This document shows positions 34,655 through 47,163 of a stretch of DNA of 64,000 bases, one piece after another (the stretch's first letter is position 1; every line of letters begins with the position of its first letter). This DNA is from Aquarana catesbeiana (lineage: Eukaryota > Chordata > Amphibia > Anura > Ranidae). The position numbers and the translations under genes were made by a program. The notes under the pieces are model-generated. The model did not search any database and was not told the origin of the DNA. It saw only the letters and a program-made list of their open reading frames with translations. The stretch is taken from the NCBI RefSeq assembly GCF_042186555.1, contig NC_133328.1:495779106-495843105 (forward strand). Reading direction: 5' to 3'.

Positions 34655-35573
34655 GGCCTGGTTCACACCTATGCATTTTTTAGTGCATTTTCAGTTTTGC
34701 AGAAACACACTACAGTCCATTTAACATGGTTTCCTATGGATGTAGTTCACAACTGTGCATTTTAGGCTGGATTCACAGCTATGCATTTTTAGTGCTTTTT
34801 GCATTTTGCAGATTTGAACTACAGTCCATTCAACATGGTTTCCTATGGGATACGTTCTGTAGTGCAAATCTGCAAAATGCAAAAAGCACTAAAAAATGCA
34901 TAGGTGTGAATCCAGCCTTAGGGAAAGGGCCAGGGTTTTTTTTTCTGGTTTTTGGTTCCATAGACTTCAATGGTTTAAATATGTGTATTGAAAAATGCAA
35001 AATACACCTGCAATATGCAAACTGCACAAGTGTGAATCAGACCTAAATGTAGTCCTGGAATAAAAGAAGGCAATACTGGTGTCAATGGATTTAATTTCAA
35101 CCAGTACATCATCTGCATAACACCATGGTTCCCCTTTAGGCTCCATTCACACTAATGCGTTTTTTGGTGCATTTTGCAGAAATGCATGGGAATTTTTTTA
35201 CATGGGTTCCTATGGAACATGTTCACATTAATGCATTTTTGTACCTCTGCGTTTTTCAAAAGGGTCAGGGACTTTTTTCATGCAAAATGCATCGTTTTGC
35301 ATGTAATAGAAGTCAATGGACCAGCATCAAAAACGCTGTTCAAAAACGCGGCAAGCACCGCAAAAAACACTGCAGAAACGCTCAAAAGCAACATGCATAG
35401 ATGTGAATCTAGCCTTAGGTTGGATTCACACCTATGCAGTTTTAGTGCTTTTTGCATTTTGCAGATTTGCACTACAGTCCATTTAACATGGTTTCCTATG
35501 GAACACGTTCTGTAGTGCAAATCAGCAAAATGCAAAAAACACTAAAAATGCATAGGTGTGAATCCAGGCTTAT
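34655..35573. mobile_element. Cluster of GGTTCACAC/GGATTCACAC MITEs
   Basis: Three or four related elements are nested or abutting. TTAGGCCTGGTTCACACC opens the cluster at 34653. An inner palindrome at 34763-34920 pairs GGCTGGATTCACAGCTATG with CATAGGTGTGAATCCAGCC. Further copies lie at about 35140-35418 and 35416-35573. All ORFs here are palindrome shadows. Confidence 0.85.
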
Positions 35574-35817
35574 ATTGTCCTTCGTGCTTGTGTTCTTTAT
35601 ATCTCAGTAGTAAGGATATCCAACTTTTAAACTCTGGCATGACAATGGTCAGACGTGGATACAAAAATTCTGTAAAAAGCTGGAGAATTTTTCATTGTTG
35701 ACAAAAAATATTAATTAAATTATCAATTATGGCTTTTTTTCTGGGCTGGATTACGCCATAAACAATGTGCATAATACATAAAATGTACACATTTTAAAAT
35801 GAAGATAAAAAACTTAC

Positions 35818-36038
35818 TACTGCCTGTGCCTGCCTTATCTTGGCCATGTCATCACCTTCATGATTAAGCTTTTCATCCAGCAGAGGGCGGTGTTTCTCAA
35901 TAAAGACAACCTCCTCCTGTAGTTTCGTATTGGCTGCTTGTGTCTTGGCTGCTTTTGCCTGCGCTGTTTCCAGTTCTTGCTTGTTACGCGAAATATGCCA
36001 CCGTAGTTCAGAAAAATCCAGAGCACAAGCATCATACT
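35818..36038 (-). CDS. CCDC178: CCDC178 internal exon
   Basis: This is a coding exon of 221 bases, phase 1 in and phase 0 out. The acceptor is TTTCTATGAACAG and the donor is GCAGTA|GTAAGTTT, a strong consensus. The split first codon joins the G left by the previous exon to AG, giving glutamate. The reading frame is open throughout and gives a coiled coil with FSELRWHISRNKQELE near the start and a conserved-looking HRPLLDEKLN segment near the end. The spacing from the AVQK motif of the previous exon to the LRWH motif agrees residue for residue with what I recall of human CCDC178. A 66-codon ORF that overlaps this exon in another frame is a shadow. The alanine/glutamine-rich middle (AQAKAAKTQAAN) is helical and probably coiled coil. 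Confidence 0.85.
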
Positions 36039-36267
36039 CTGTTCATAGAAAAATGCTATGGTTACTAAAACATGGCTGCAAGTGTATTCTAGTTCTTTAT
36101 CATTTACTAATGTAAACGCTCAAGTAAAACACGAGTAGCCTAATAGGTGTAACCATGTCACAGTCTCTCTGTGTACATAGTATAAATGATCAAGAGGACT
36201 GAAATCAAGTAAAAGAAAAAAGTTGCCAAGAAAAATTTAGGGGGATTTCAAACTCTTGTGTTGGTGG

Positions 36268-36766
36268 TTAAAGCGGACCTTCAGTCATTTTTTCAACTTT
36301 CTATCTATTAAATCTTCTGCCCTTGTTTTAACTTTGGATAGAAAAACAGTTGTTTTTTCTGCCAGTAAATACCTTATACAGCTGACTTTCTGTTTCTTGT
36401 CTGGTCATTAAGCCTAGGCTTATGACATCATGCACAGTTCTCTCTCTCTCTATCTCACTCTCCTGAGAGTTTGCCAGGAAGGGAGGGGGGATGAGTCATA
36501 AGAGGGCCAATGAGAGCTGCAGAGCTGGAGGTGTGCCTCTCTGTGTCTGTGTAAATCCAGGAAGTGAACAGGCAGCAGCTTCAGCTGCCCACAGTTAAAA
36601 AGATTGCAGCCAGACTTAGGAGAGGGAGATTTCTGCAGCCTTTTTGGCAAGTACAGAATCACAGTATATATAAAATAATATGCAAAGTGGTTGGAGGGAA
36701 GCTTCAGAATGGCAAAGATGTTTTTATTACAAAATTATGTGAGCAGACTGCAGTTCCTCTTTAAAG
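36268..36766. mobile_element. MITE family G
   Basis: The ends TTAAAGCGGACCTTCAGTC and GACTGCAGTTCCTCTTTAA are inverted. The interior includes AGGAAGTGAACAGGCAGC. It is not coding. Confidence 0.7.
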
Positions 36767-38084
36767 CCAAAGTAGATTGAAACCCTTAACTGTAACAGGA
36801 TGGGTCATTTTTTTTTTAATTACAATTGGTTTGCTAAAGAACTGTGTATAAGACGCATGTGCCACCTTTTTGTTTCTCTTTTAGAAAATATTGTTTTCAC
36901 CCTTTTTTGCATTTCAGCTGATCTCTTCCAGGCTCTTGAAGTTAGTACTTGTCTTTATGCATATGCCTCAGCAGTGGCCGTTTGTCATTTCTCAGGGTGG
37001 GTTTCCTGATTGTGACAAGAGCAAAACATGCTTGAGCAATGAGCATCAGCATTGCAGCTTGTAGTCTCCAATAGAAGAACATGTAACTGGATGACAAAGC
37101 AGGAGTGCAAATGGGTGACAAGGACAGAGAATTGCCACCCTATAACAGGAAGTGCCTAAACAAGGACCTTTATGGCAGGATCAGGTATTATAAAAAGCTG
37201 CAGATTTAAAAAAAAAAACTGAGATTTTAAATCATAGAAATAATCAGATAAAAACGACAATAGGCAGCTAGAATACCACAGACTTGTATGAGGAGGATTA
37301 CCATTAGAATGCGAGGGGGTGGGACAGCTGTCATTGTTTTAGTTCTCTACTGATGTATAGCCAGGCACTTTTTGAGGGGAAAAATAGACGAAAAAAGCAA
37401 GTAATTAAAGAATATGCAAGTTCTAGAAATGTCCTCATCCTCATATTCATGCTGTAGCTGTACTGACACTTAAAAGGTTGTTAAAGAAGAACTCCACTAC
37501 AATCTGTGTCTCAACTAGGCAAAAATGTAATTCTCATCAAGTGTGAGAAAATGTTTTATGGTATTTCCAGTATTTATATAATGCCAATGTAGTTCACATT
37601 GAACCTCTGACTGTCTTCTTTTTAGATAAATTCCATGATTTAAAAAAAAAATACAAAAAAATAAACTGCCTATTAAGTGTAAAATAAAGAAGCATCTATA
37701 ACTTTGATACTTACATCCTTTCCAGAGCTGTCCTACACAGAAAGTCGAATATATCCTGCATCTGATGGTCTTTCATTCAACGTTCTTCCTGTGAGCCTGG
37801 GTATCATGTGCTCACTCCCTGTGGGCATATCATTGTGCCACCATGGGGCCACAGTACTCCATACTGAACAGTGCTTACACCTCATTGTGTGAGGTTCGTT
37901 CAGTACAGGACAAAAGTATGGCCACAGACAAAAAGGAAGAAGAGGTGAAAAGAACCCCATGCTTAAAGTGACCACAAATTGGCTAGAAAAAAAAGTATGT
38001 ATTCTAAAAAAAAAAAATTGGGGGGCTAAGCTTCATGCCCAACTTGGATTTGGGCTTCAAAGAGGGCCTTGCCTAGGACCATGT
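36767..38084. other. Intron, nothing recognised
   Basis: A short fragment GAAGAACTCCACTAC at 37485 looks like a MITE end. The remaining sequence shows no exon or repeat that I can name. Confidence 0.4.
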
Positions 38085-38275
38085 GATATTTCAGTTTTTC
38101 TTTTTTAATAAATCTGCAAAAATGTCAACAATTCTGTGTTTTTCTGTCAATATGGGGTGCTGTGTGTACATTAATGAGGAAAAAAAAAAAACTTAAATGA
38201 TTTTAGCAAATGGCTGCAATATAACAAAGAGTGAACAATTTAAAGGGGTCTGAATACTTTCCGTCCCCTCTGTAT
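38085..38275 (+). mobile_element. Tc1-like transposon end fragment
   Basis: TTTTTTAATAAATCTGCAAA, then TATGGGGTGCTGTGTGTA and GGGGTCTGAATACTTTCCG, match my memory of the 3' end of a Tc1-like element common in fish and frogs. No transposase remains. Confidence 0.7.
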
Positions 38276-39865
38276 ATGAAGATACATGTTAATTGAGCAG
38301 AGAAGTCTATGGGTTTGTATGTGCTTAGGACCCTCTGAGGCATCCAAACTGTTTCAGAGTTGCTGGTACACAAGCTAGGTTTGGATCGCACAAAGCTCTT
38401 AGCTGACCATGCGAATTAATGAACCAAGGCTAGCAAATCACAGATTGGGGTAAACTAATGGAATTTCATTATTTTCTGAAAATCCTCATAAACCGATGAA
38501 ACTCAGCTGAAATAAAGTCCTGTTTTACTTCATTATAAAGCATTAATCATTCTGTCATTAATTGTCCTATTATCGGGTAAAACATGTTTGTTTCACTTGG
38601 CTAACTGAAGTCTAAATATAACACGCACTGGTGTCAAGCAGCTCTTTAGTCATCTAACGGACTTTTTATTAATTAAATTAAACAGACAACAAAGTGCAAA
38701 TGATAAAACTGTTTAAAAAGACATTTAACTCGGTGTAATCAATTTATCAAGATGTTGTAATTTGTTCGAGTAATATTTCTTACATTATTTCCCTATATTT
38801 GTATAAGTACAGCACAGCAAAATGGAGCATGCAAATCAGCATTAATAAGTGTCATTTAGTAAATGAGCTCACTGGAGCAGACACATGGAAATGCAACCTG
38901 CTTCCTAATGAGCATACTGCAGATCCCAATGGCATCATGAGAAAGTGAAATACATACAAACTGTCCAGGCACTTTAAAGAAACAAAGAGAAAAACCTACA
39001 CTGTGTTGTTTTATTGATGACAGGGCTGAAGTGGCAGATTTGGTTTGAGTGATGGATTGGGGTAGCCAGAAAATATGGTAAAGGCAGGAATGAAAAAAGT
39101 GACCAACATAGCCAGTGTGTGTCCAAAAAAATTGGAAATATACAGTATGGTGTAGATGGATTAAATTACCAATAATCTTAGACCAACTTTCATAAACAGA
39201 CCCCTTCTCAATCAAAAAGACTACAGTGTCAAAATTATAGCAGCTTATAATTCATTAATTGTTCTAACTGGAATATTACAATAGACACCTGTATTGTTCT
39301 AATGTTACTATATTTACACTTTACTTATCTTTCAATGGAATTTACTTGCACTACTTGTATTTAAGAAATGTACGGTATGTAACCAAAATTACAATAAATA
39401 GTAGAGCACAATATGACTAAAACGTCATAAAAAGTAGCTTTAAGAAAAATTTAAAAACAATTATTTTGCATATTTTTTCCTTTCATGCTGGTCTACGTAA
39501 TGCATTGCATCCCCCCCCCCCCCCCCCCACACACACAGGGTGCATGCTTCTGAAGTTTCCATGGGATAAGCATGCTACATATACAGCGCTATAGGAGGAT
39601 GGACACAGAAGGAGGAGGGCAGACCTGGTGCCTGTCTTAAAGAGGGTGGCTGTTTGAACCCAAGACAGGCGGCCCCTGATGATGTCAGAGAAGAGGAGGG
39701 AAGTGCAGTCCCACAGTGTGGCAGGACAATGCTGGAGATTTGCTGGGTGGTTGAATATGTTAACGCAGGGAAAAAAAATGAAAAGAAAAGTAAAACTAAC
39801 AGATGTATAGGTGAAGTTCCTCTTTTAAGACAAGCTAGAATGTGGATGAATAGTCCCCAAGACTT
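38276..39865. other. Intron with poly-C tract
   Basis: A C run followed by ACACACA is at 39511-39537. A possible MITE with GCCTGTCTTAAAGAGG lies near 39630. Nothing else is recognised. Confidence 0.4.
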
Positions 39866-39867
39866 TA

Positions 39868-41390
39868 AACTAGTTACATAGTCGGTAAGGCCGAAAAAAG
39901 ACAATAGTCCATCCATTTCAACCTGTGTAGGTGCATGTGTATCATTGTCTATAATTATTTCCCATGTCCCTGTATGTTGTGTCCTTTAAGATGTACATCT
40001 AAGAGTCTTTTAAAAATATCCTTACTCCCCGCAGCCACCACCAGTTGTGGGAGAGAGTTCCACATCCTAATTGCCCTAACAGTGCAGAACCCCCTACGCA
40101 GTTTAAGGTTAAACCGCTTCTCCTCTAGTCTCATTGCGTGCCACCATGTCCTTTTACACTCCCTAGGTGTGAATAGTTTATTTGCTATGCTGGGATCCCC
40201 ATTGAGATATTTGTAGATCGCTATCATGTCCCCTCTCAAGCGTCTCATCTCCAGCGAGAATAAATTTAGTGTTTGCAGCCGTTCCTCATAATTGAGGTCC
40301 CCCAGTCCCCTTATTAGTTTTGTTGCCCTTCTATGAAATCTCTCCAGCACATCCCTTCAGAGGACTGGTGACTAGACCTGGATGGAAAACTCCAGAAGAG
40401 GCCTAACCAGAGTTTTTTTAAAGTGGAAGAATTATAGTTTTGTCCTTGGAGTATATCCCTTTTTTATGCATGCTAATATTCTGCCTGCTTTGGTAGCTGC
40501 AGCTTGGCACTGCATGCTGTTGCTCAATCTGTCATCTATTAGCACCCCTAGATCCTTCTCCATCCATGATCCTCCCAGCTATTCTCCACCTAGTGAATAT
40601 TTTTCATTTATGTTTTTGACCCCAAGTGCATTACTTTACATTTCTCCACATTAAACCTCATTTGCCATCTGTCTGCTCATTCCTTTATTATATTCAGGTC
40701 TTTCTGCAAAATTTCTATGTCCTGCTGTAAGTCTATTACTCTGCTTATCTTTGTGTCATCCGCAAAAGCTGAGACTGAACTAGTTATCCAATACTCTATA
40801 TCATTTATGAAAATGTTGAATACAATTGGTCCCAAGACAGAACCTTGGGGTACCCCACTCGCCACTCCAGACCAGTCTGAGTACATGTTATTTATCACTA
40901 CCCTTTGGACCCCTCCAAGAACAAACCACAGCTTGTAAATGAAGCCTTTATGGGGGACTGTAACAAATGCTTTTGCAAAGTCCAGATACACCACATCCAC
41001 GGGCCTCCCCCTATCTAGATGGCTGCTCACTTCCTTGTAGAATGATTGATCTGGCAGAAACGTCCTCTCATAAACCCAAGCTGATTTCCACTAATGATAT
41101 TCTTCTCCTCAGTAAAACTTTGGATATAGTCCCTAATCATCCCCTCCAATAATTTACCCACTATTGATGTTAGGCTGACTGGCCTATAATTCCGAGGAAT
41201 ATGTCTCTGCCCTTTTTTGAATATTGGTACCATGTTGGCTTTTCTCCAATCATTTGATACCAATCCTGTTATTATACTGTTCACAAAGATCAGGTATAAT
41301 GCCCTGGCTATAACATGACTGAGTTCTGATACATAGCTATAGGTATTCTCAGACACACCAATTCTTCTAGAATATTGCCAGAATTACCAG
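39868..41390 (-). pseudogene. 5'-truncated CR1/Rex-like LINE
   Basis: The minus strand carries the reverse transcriptase and C-terminal part of a non-LTR retrotransposon. Near 41200 is NYRPVSLTSIVGKLLE (finger/palm). Near 40980 is VVYLDFAKAF, and near 40860 GVPQGSVLGPIVFNIFINDI. Near 40765 is the catalytic FADDTK, with both aspartates kept. A C-terminal MLERFHRRATKLI ... RAIRMWNSLP domain ends near 39960. At least two frameshifts break the frame. The endonuclease and ORF1 are missing, so it is 5'-truncated. The 3' end on this strand finishes near TTACATAGTCGGTAAGG-type sequence in the opposite direction. The clade is by motif resemblance only. Confidence 0.88.
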
Positions 41391-41530
41391 ACTGTCAGTC
41401 TAAGCATGGTATCCCTATCCTGACAGTGGACGTGCACTGTAGCCCCTTGCAGCAAGGTTATGTCAGCAATAACATGCGATCGCCAAAATATACAGTATAT
41501 ATAATCAGCCAAAAATATTTTTCCTGATAC

Positions 41531-41597
41531 AGCATGACAGCATATACGTATGGGTCGGCTCCACCCCCTGCCCTATTCGAGAACTGGTTATACTATA
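41531..41597 (+). repeat. DIRS left inverted terminal repeat
   Basis: AGCATGACAGCATATACGTA to GGTTATACTATA. It is an inverse copy of 47260-47326 with about six differences. Confidence 0.9.
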
Positions 41598-42391
41598 ACC
41601 AGTCCTGGAATAGGGCATATGCTATGCATAATACAGCAAGTTATTATGTTGCTGAAAGCAGGATTTTTTTCCCCTCACCTTGCCGGATTCAAGCCTCTCC
41701 TGTGACGAAGCTCCTCGCTGTACAGGCTGAAATTAACTTCTATATGGGAGAGACCTCCCCCCTCAGGATCCAGGATGAGGGAGGTGCAGGCATCTGGTCT
41801 AGGAGAGCCATCAGAAACAACAAGTCATGGACAAGCTAACATGTAAGAGCTGCCCATCCTCAAAATGGTGGCAGCACTAATTCCGGGACAGGAACAACCC
41901 CACAGAGCACCAGCAGCCTTCCAGGTAGAGCAAGATGGCGAAAATGCCATTTCCGGTGGTCGGAACGGCACGAGGAGTCACAAGAAAGGACTTCCGGTTA
42001 AAGCAAGATGGTGACCAAGTCACTTCCGGTCCCAAAAAGGATAGGATTGGCAGCTCAGGAAGCCGCAGGAGGGGACTCATCCACCCCAGCAGTTAATTGG
42101 CAGAGGAAGAGGAAGCACAGTGGGCAACAAAGCACAAGGGTGCGTGAACCTGTCGGGTGCCACAGGAATCGAACCCAGAAGACAGGTAGGAGACATACAA
42201 GGTCAAAATTTTCAGTAGCAATGTTACTGTATATGACTGAGCCAGCGCTATCTGTAAATCCTAGATTCAAGATGAGCTCTCCTAGAGACCAGCCACGTAA
42301 TCTAAGGTGAGGGCAGGTAGGTATATGTGTCTATATGACGTCATAAAAAAAAAGCCCTCATCAGCCATAACACCCCTCCAAGAACAAGTAG

Positions 42392-43512
42392 ATGCAACAG
42401 CACCATGGCTCAAGCTCTGAGAGGCCGGCTGCACACTCTAAAGCCCGCCAGCAGAGCCAGCACAGAGTAGAATACACACAGCAGGAGGTGGACCCCAGAG
42501 ATGATCTCTGCATGGGTTGTGGGCAAAGGGCCCTTACAGGAAAAATGCTTTGTAGAACCTGCCTGCTTGAAGCGGCAGCAAAAAAAAGAAGCCGAGAAGG
42601 CCGATATGGTCCGGATGATCAGACGGACAGTCAAGGAGTCTCTACAGGACTTGTGGGCCACAACCAGTCAACCTAGGGTAACAGCGAGGGCCTAACCTAG
42701 GCCCAAAGAATAAGAGAACCATCCCCAGGGTCCAGTTCTGGAGAAGAATCCCAGCAGAAAGACAGGTTAGGATTCAACTTTTCCCTAATACAACCTCTAG
42801 TGAAGACAGTTAGAGAGGCACTCGAGTGGGAGAAAGAAGTGGCACAACCTGCTAAAGCAAGTTTTCCCCAGTTGAAGAGAGCAATACTCTAGTTTCCCCT
42901 TATAGAAGAGGTGAAAGATATCATTCAAGAAGAGTGGGAGAAGGTGGACAAAAAGGTGTCACCGTTCAACTTTTTTAACAGGATATAGTCATTCAGGACA
43001 GAGGACGTGCACTCATTAGAGACACCGCCTCTAGTGGATGCGTCATGAGACTTGCCCGCCACGTAACCCTACCCATGGATGATGCAGTGTCTTTTAAGGA
43101 TCCACTAGATAGAAGAATGGATGCAGACATCAAAAGAGCCTACACAGCAGCAGGCAACGCATGTAGACCAGTGTTGGCGCTTACATCTCTAGCCAAAGCC
43201 ATTAGCGCATGGGCAGAAAAAATAGAGGCAGATTTGCAGTCAGGTGCAGACACAACAGCAGCCCTCAATCTACTCAGCAATATCAAACACTCTGGCGACT
43301 TTGTGGGCGAAGCAGCGATCAACTCTTTGCGCTGCTCAGCAAGGGCCATGAAATCATCTGTAATGGCTCAAGCCATTGGACGGCGGATATCTCATCAAAG
43401 ATTAATTGGTGTTGTATCCCATTCGACGGAACTGCCTTGTTTTGAAATAAGATGGAAACAACAATCTCAAAAGTCACGGGGGGCAAATCAGGTATGCTCC
43501 CACAAGACGTGA
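42392..43512 (+). pseudogene. DIRS gag-like ORF1 remnant
   Basis: The first part, about 42392-42676, contains a cysteine cluster: DLCMGCGQRALTGKMLCRTC. This is a CxxC-x11-CxxC arrangement that I know from DIRS ORF1 proteins. From about 42720 to 43040 stops appear in all relevant frames. The second part, 43045-43512, is open (LARHVTLPMDDAVSFKDPLD, then AYTAAGNACRPVLALTSLAKA) and resembles the DIRS capsid region. It overlaps no host gene. A 185-codon antisense ORF at 43319-43876 is a shadow. It is broken and not expected to make protein. Confidence 0.7.
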
Positions 43513-43601
43513 AACCAAAGCAGAGACGCTTTCCGTGAAGGAAGCAGTACCCAAAGTAAGAGACTTTAGGCCCTTTAGTCCTCTCAAAGAATACAGAAGA
43601 A

Positions 43602-45427
43602 GTGGGAGAGCACCCCAAACAACGGTGGTGTGTATGCCAAAGGCAGGGACAGCTCCTGAACTCTTTTGAGAATTTCTCCATCCAGACAGGGGCAGTGGGT
43701 GCCAGGCTACGCAGATATGCCCATGTCTGGACGGAGCGAGTCAAAGAACCCTGGGTCACAGACATGATCCAGTCGGGACATCGTTGGAAATTTCTATCCC
43801 TTCCCATAATTCCCCATTTTTCTCCCACATGGTTACCATGCAACCAGCAAAAGGTGTGGGTAATATTCGAGTACATAGAAACGCTACTACAGAAGGGCGC
43901 AATAGAACCAGTACCAACACAAGAGCAAATGCAAGGTTTCTATTCGCCACTTTTCTTGAGTCAGAAAAAAACAAGACAATCTCGGTCCAGAGCTTCAGAA
44001 TGAAATCGTTACAATCAGTAACACAGGCCCTCACAAGGCGCGACTGGATGTTGTCACTCGATCTGAAAGATGCTTATTTGCATGTGCCGGAGCATTCGCA
44101 TTTCCACAAATATCTGCAGTTTGCAATGTCAGACCAACACTTCCAGTTCGTGTGCCTACCATTTGGCCTGTCCACCTCGCCCAGAACATTTTCCAAGATT
44201 TTACTACCAGTAATAGCTATTGTACACAGGCAAGGCTTACAAGCCTTTCACTACTTGGACGACATCCTGCTGGTGGCGGGAAGTCCACAGGTCTTGTTAG
44301 ACCATCAACAAACACTGATCAGCACATTACAAGAGTTCGGCTTACTCATCAATTGGGAAAAAAGTCAGCTGAAACCACACAGAGGCTACTGTTTTTGGGT
44401 GCGATTCTCGACACCCACAGAAACACGATAGAACATCCGAGGGAGAAGATGGCAACCCTCCTGACCAAGATAGAAGAAACATCGAAGATGACTTATCTTT
44501 CGGCATCACGCTGCCTCAGTCTCCTGGGGACACTTTCTGCCACAATCCCAATGGTCAGATGGGCCCATTTGAGGATGAGGGTATTCCAGATGGGGCTTCC
44601 CCAACCAATGGCGAAGACAGTCAGTCCGACAAAAAATTTGACTAACCCCAGAAATGAGACAGTCCCTTGTGTGGTGGAAGAATCCTGCAAATCTCCGCAA
44701 GTGCCATCAGCTAGTATCGGAGCCACCGCAAGTGATCACGTCGGATGCCTCAGCATCCGGGTGGGGCGCACGTTACAATGGTCTCCTAGCCCAGGGCAGA
44801 TGGGGCCACAGGCAAAGGGAGGTTTCCAATGTGATAGAGCTGAGGGCAGCCCTCTGTGCATTAAAAGCATTTCACACACAGATTCAAGGAGAAAACGTAG
44901 TCATCCAGATGGACAACAGAGCGGCAGTCACTTATGTGAGAAGACAAGGTGGAACATGAAGTCGCTTGCTACTGACCGAGGTAACACCGATAATGGGATG
45001 GGTTCAACAGAATCTAGCCCACCTCTCAGCGGTCTACATTCCAGCCCCGCAGAACTTTGTCATGGACACCCTGAGCCAGAAACCCCTAGACCCCAACGAA
45101 TGGTCCCCGAACCAGTCAGTCTTCCACTGGATATGCAAGCAGTGGGGGTACCCAGTCTTGGACTTAATGGCAACCGCAGTCAATAAGAAGTGCACACGAT
45201 TTTTGTCCAGAGCGAGGTTCCAGGAAGCGGAAGCAGTAGATGCTCTCAATGCCAGGTGGGAGTGCAGACCGGCATATGTCTTTCCCCCAGTTGCACTAAT
45301 CTTCAGACTACTCAACAGAATAAGAGCACACCCAGGATTGGTGATAGCAATAATTCCAGTATGTCACGCAGACTGTGGTTCCCGTTACTGCAATCCTTGG
45401 CGGTTGAACCATCAATGTTCCTTCTAG
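43602..45427 (+). pseudogene. DIRS reverse transcriptase and RNase H remnant
   Basis: The frame changes at least three times. RT motifs: SLDLKDAYLHVPEHSHFHKY near 44060, FVCLPFGLSTSPRTFSK near 44150, and the catalytic HYLDDILLVAG near 44250. RNase H, about 44700-44960, has TSDASASGWGA (first Asp), VIELRAALCALKAF (Glu) and QMDNRAAVTYV (Asp). The region after RNase H, about 44966-45370, contains NQSVFHWICKQWGYPVLDLMA, a conserved DIRS methyltransferase-side or linker region. All catalytic residues that I can see are kept, but frameshifts near 44000, 44430, 44650 and 44960 make the gene dead. Confidence 0.9.
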
Positions 45428-45496
45428 ACATATCAGATCTACTACAGCAAGGTCAGGTGGTACATGCAGACCCAGGAATACTACACTTAGCAGCCT

Positions 45497-46936
45497 GGAG
45501 GCTGAAGGGAGAAGATTAGAAGAAGTAGGGTATTCGGCGGCAGTGGTAAAAACACTGTAATGCCCCGTACACACGGTCGGACTTTGTTCGGACATTCCGA
45601 CAACAAAATCCTAGGATTTTTTCCGCCGGATGTTGGCTCAAATTTGTCTTGCATACACACGGTCACACAAAGTTGTCGGAAAATCCGATCGTTCTGAACG
45701 CGGTGACGTAAAACACGTACATCGGGACTATAAACAGGGCAGTGGCCAATAGCTTTCATCTCTTTATTAATTCTGAGCATGCGTGGCACTTTGTCCGTCG
45801 GATTTGTGTACACACGATCGGAATTTCCGACAACGGATTTTGTTGTCGGAAAATTTTATATCCTGCTCTCAAACTTTGTGTGTCGGAAAATCCGATGGAA
45901 AATGTGTGATGGAGACCTACACACAGAATTTCTGACAACAAGGTCCTATCACACATTTTCCGTCGGAAAATCCGACCGTGTGTACGGGGCATTAGAAGCA
46001 AGAGCGCCCTCTACTAAGCAGACCTATTCGAGGGTCTGGGAGAACCTTTGCAGAAGCCCAGGAGTTAGATCCCAGAGCGCCACAGGAACCGCAAATACTG
46101 AACTTTCTCCAAACGGGCCTGGATAAAGGCTTTAGTGTTAACACACTGAGGGTGCAAATTTCAGCCCTGACAGCGCTAACAGGGGTTAAGTGGGCCTCAC
46201 GGTGTCTGATCCATCAATTCTCAAAGGCATGTGCAAGAATTTGTCCTGCAGAACGATCATATGTTTCACCATGGGACCTTCAGATAATGTTGGACTTACT
46301 GTCACAAGCACCCTTTGGGGGAGGGCAGACTACGTCATTATGGAACGTCTCCTCAAAAGCAGAATTCCTCACGGCAATAACCTCAGGAAGGAGGGTGTCA
46401 GACATACAAGCCTTAGGCTACAAACCACGTTATTGCTGCCACCTTAAAGAGTAGTATTGCTAATCCTTCCACACTACAGGCCTAAAATCAATACACCCTT
46501 TCATCGAAATCAGGAAATAGTACTCCCAACATTCCAGGCGGAAACATCGGAAACACCGCACAGTGTGGACGTCGGGTCCATCTTAAAAATCTACATAGAT
46601 ATGACAGCATCCTTTAGAAAAACAGAAAATCTGTTCGTCATTCCAGAAAGAAGCAGAAAAGGGCTGGCAGCGTCCACAAGGACATTAGCATCGTGGCTAA
46701 TTAAGGTCAGAGAGCCTACATCACAAAAGGATCTGGAACCCCCAGCGGAGCTTAGGGCTCACTCCACCCGGGGGATAGCGCGCCATGGGCTGAATTCCAG
46801 GGCGGTTACCCTTGAACTAATCTGTAGAGCCGCAACTTGGGCAACCTTCAATACATTCTTGAGCCACTATAAAGTGGACCCCGCTGCCTTAACGACAGTG
46901 CAGTTTGGCCGTATGGTATTGGGGGGAAGTACATAA
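45497..46936 (+). pseudogene. DIRS tyrosine recombinase, split by a MITE
   Basis: The N-terminal piece (EEVGYSAAVVKTL) ends at 45557. The frame resumes after the MITE at about 45995 with LEARAPSTKQTYSRVW, the usual core-binding start. The catalytic Arg lies in TSGRRVSDIQAL near 46390. The H-x-x-R box is HSTRGIARHG near 46770, and the Tyr is in LSHYKVD near 46880. Besides the MITE there are frameshifts near 46080 and 46450. The four catalytic positions are preserved in sequence, indicating fairly recent decay. The frame closes at 46936 just before an (AT)n tract. Confidence 0.9.
45558..45994. mobile_element. MITE family A inserted in the DIRS recombinase
   Basis: TAATGCCCCGTACACACGG opens and CCGTGTGTACGGGGCATTA closes the 437-bp element. 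The host ORF reads in frame on both sides, so the junctions are sharp. It is the same family as 21478-21914 and 29117-29498. Confidence 0.95.
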
Positions 46937-46948
46937 ACAAAGTTAAAT

Positions 46949-46949
46949 G

Positions 46950-47021
<72 letters not shown>

Positions 47022-47100
47022 TGTATATATATCTCTATATATCGCTACCTCTATCTCTATATATATCTATATCTATTTATCTATATCTCTATATAGATAT
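46949..47100. repeat. (AT)n with (AC)n and CTATATCT microsatellite
   Basis: About 30 TA dinucleotides, then ACACACACACACAC, then CTATATCTCTATATA-like units, lie just after the recombinase stop. Confidence 0.95.
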
Positions 47101-47163
47101 ATGAGAAATATATAATAAACAGTACAGCATTACCCACCCGTCTTGTTTGGTGATTTGGTACAT

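Noticed and set aside
35835..36035. 66-codon minus-strand ORF starting MMLVLWIF
   Set aside because: It is the wrong frame of the true CCDC178 exon at 35818-36038.
43319..43876. 185-codon minus-strand ORF
   Set aside because: It is antisense to the DIRS gag/RT region and has no recognisable domain.
44152..45186. 344-codon plus-strand ORF
   Set aside because: Only its first part follows the DIRS protein; the rest is out of frame with the RNase H and linker motifs, so it is partly a shadow of the broken element.
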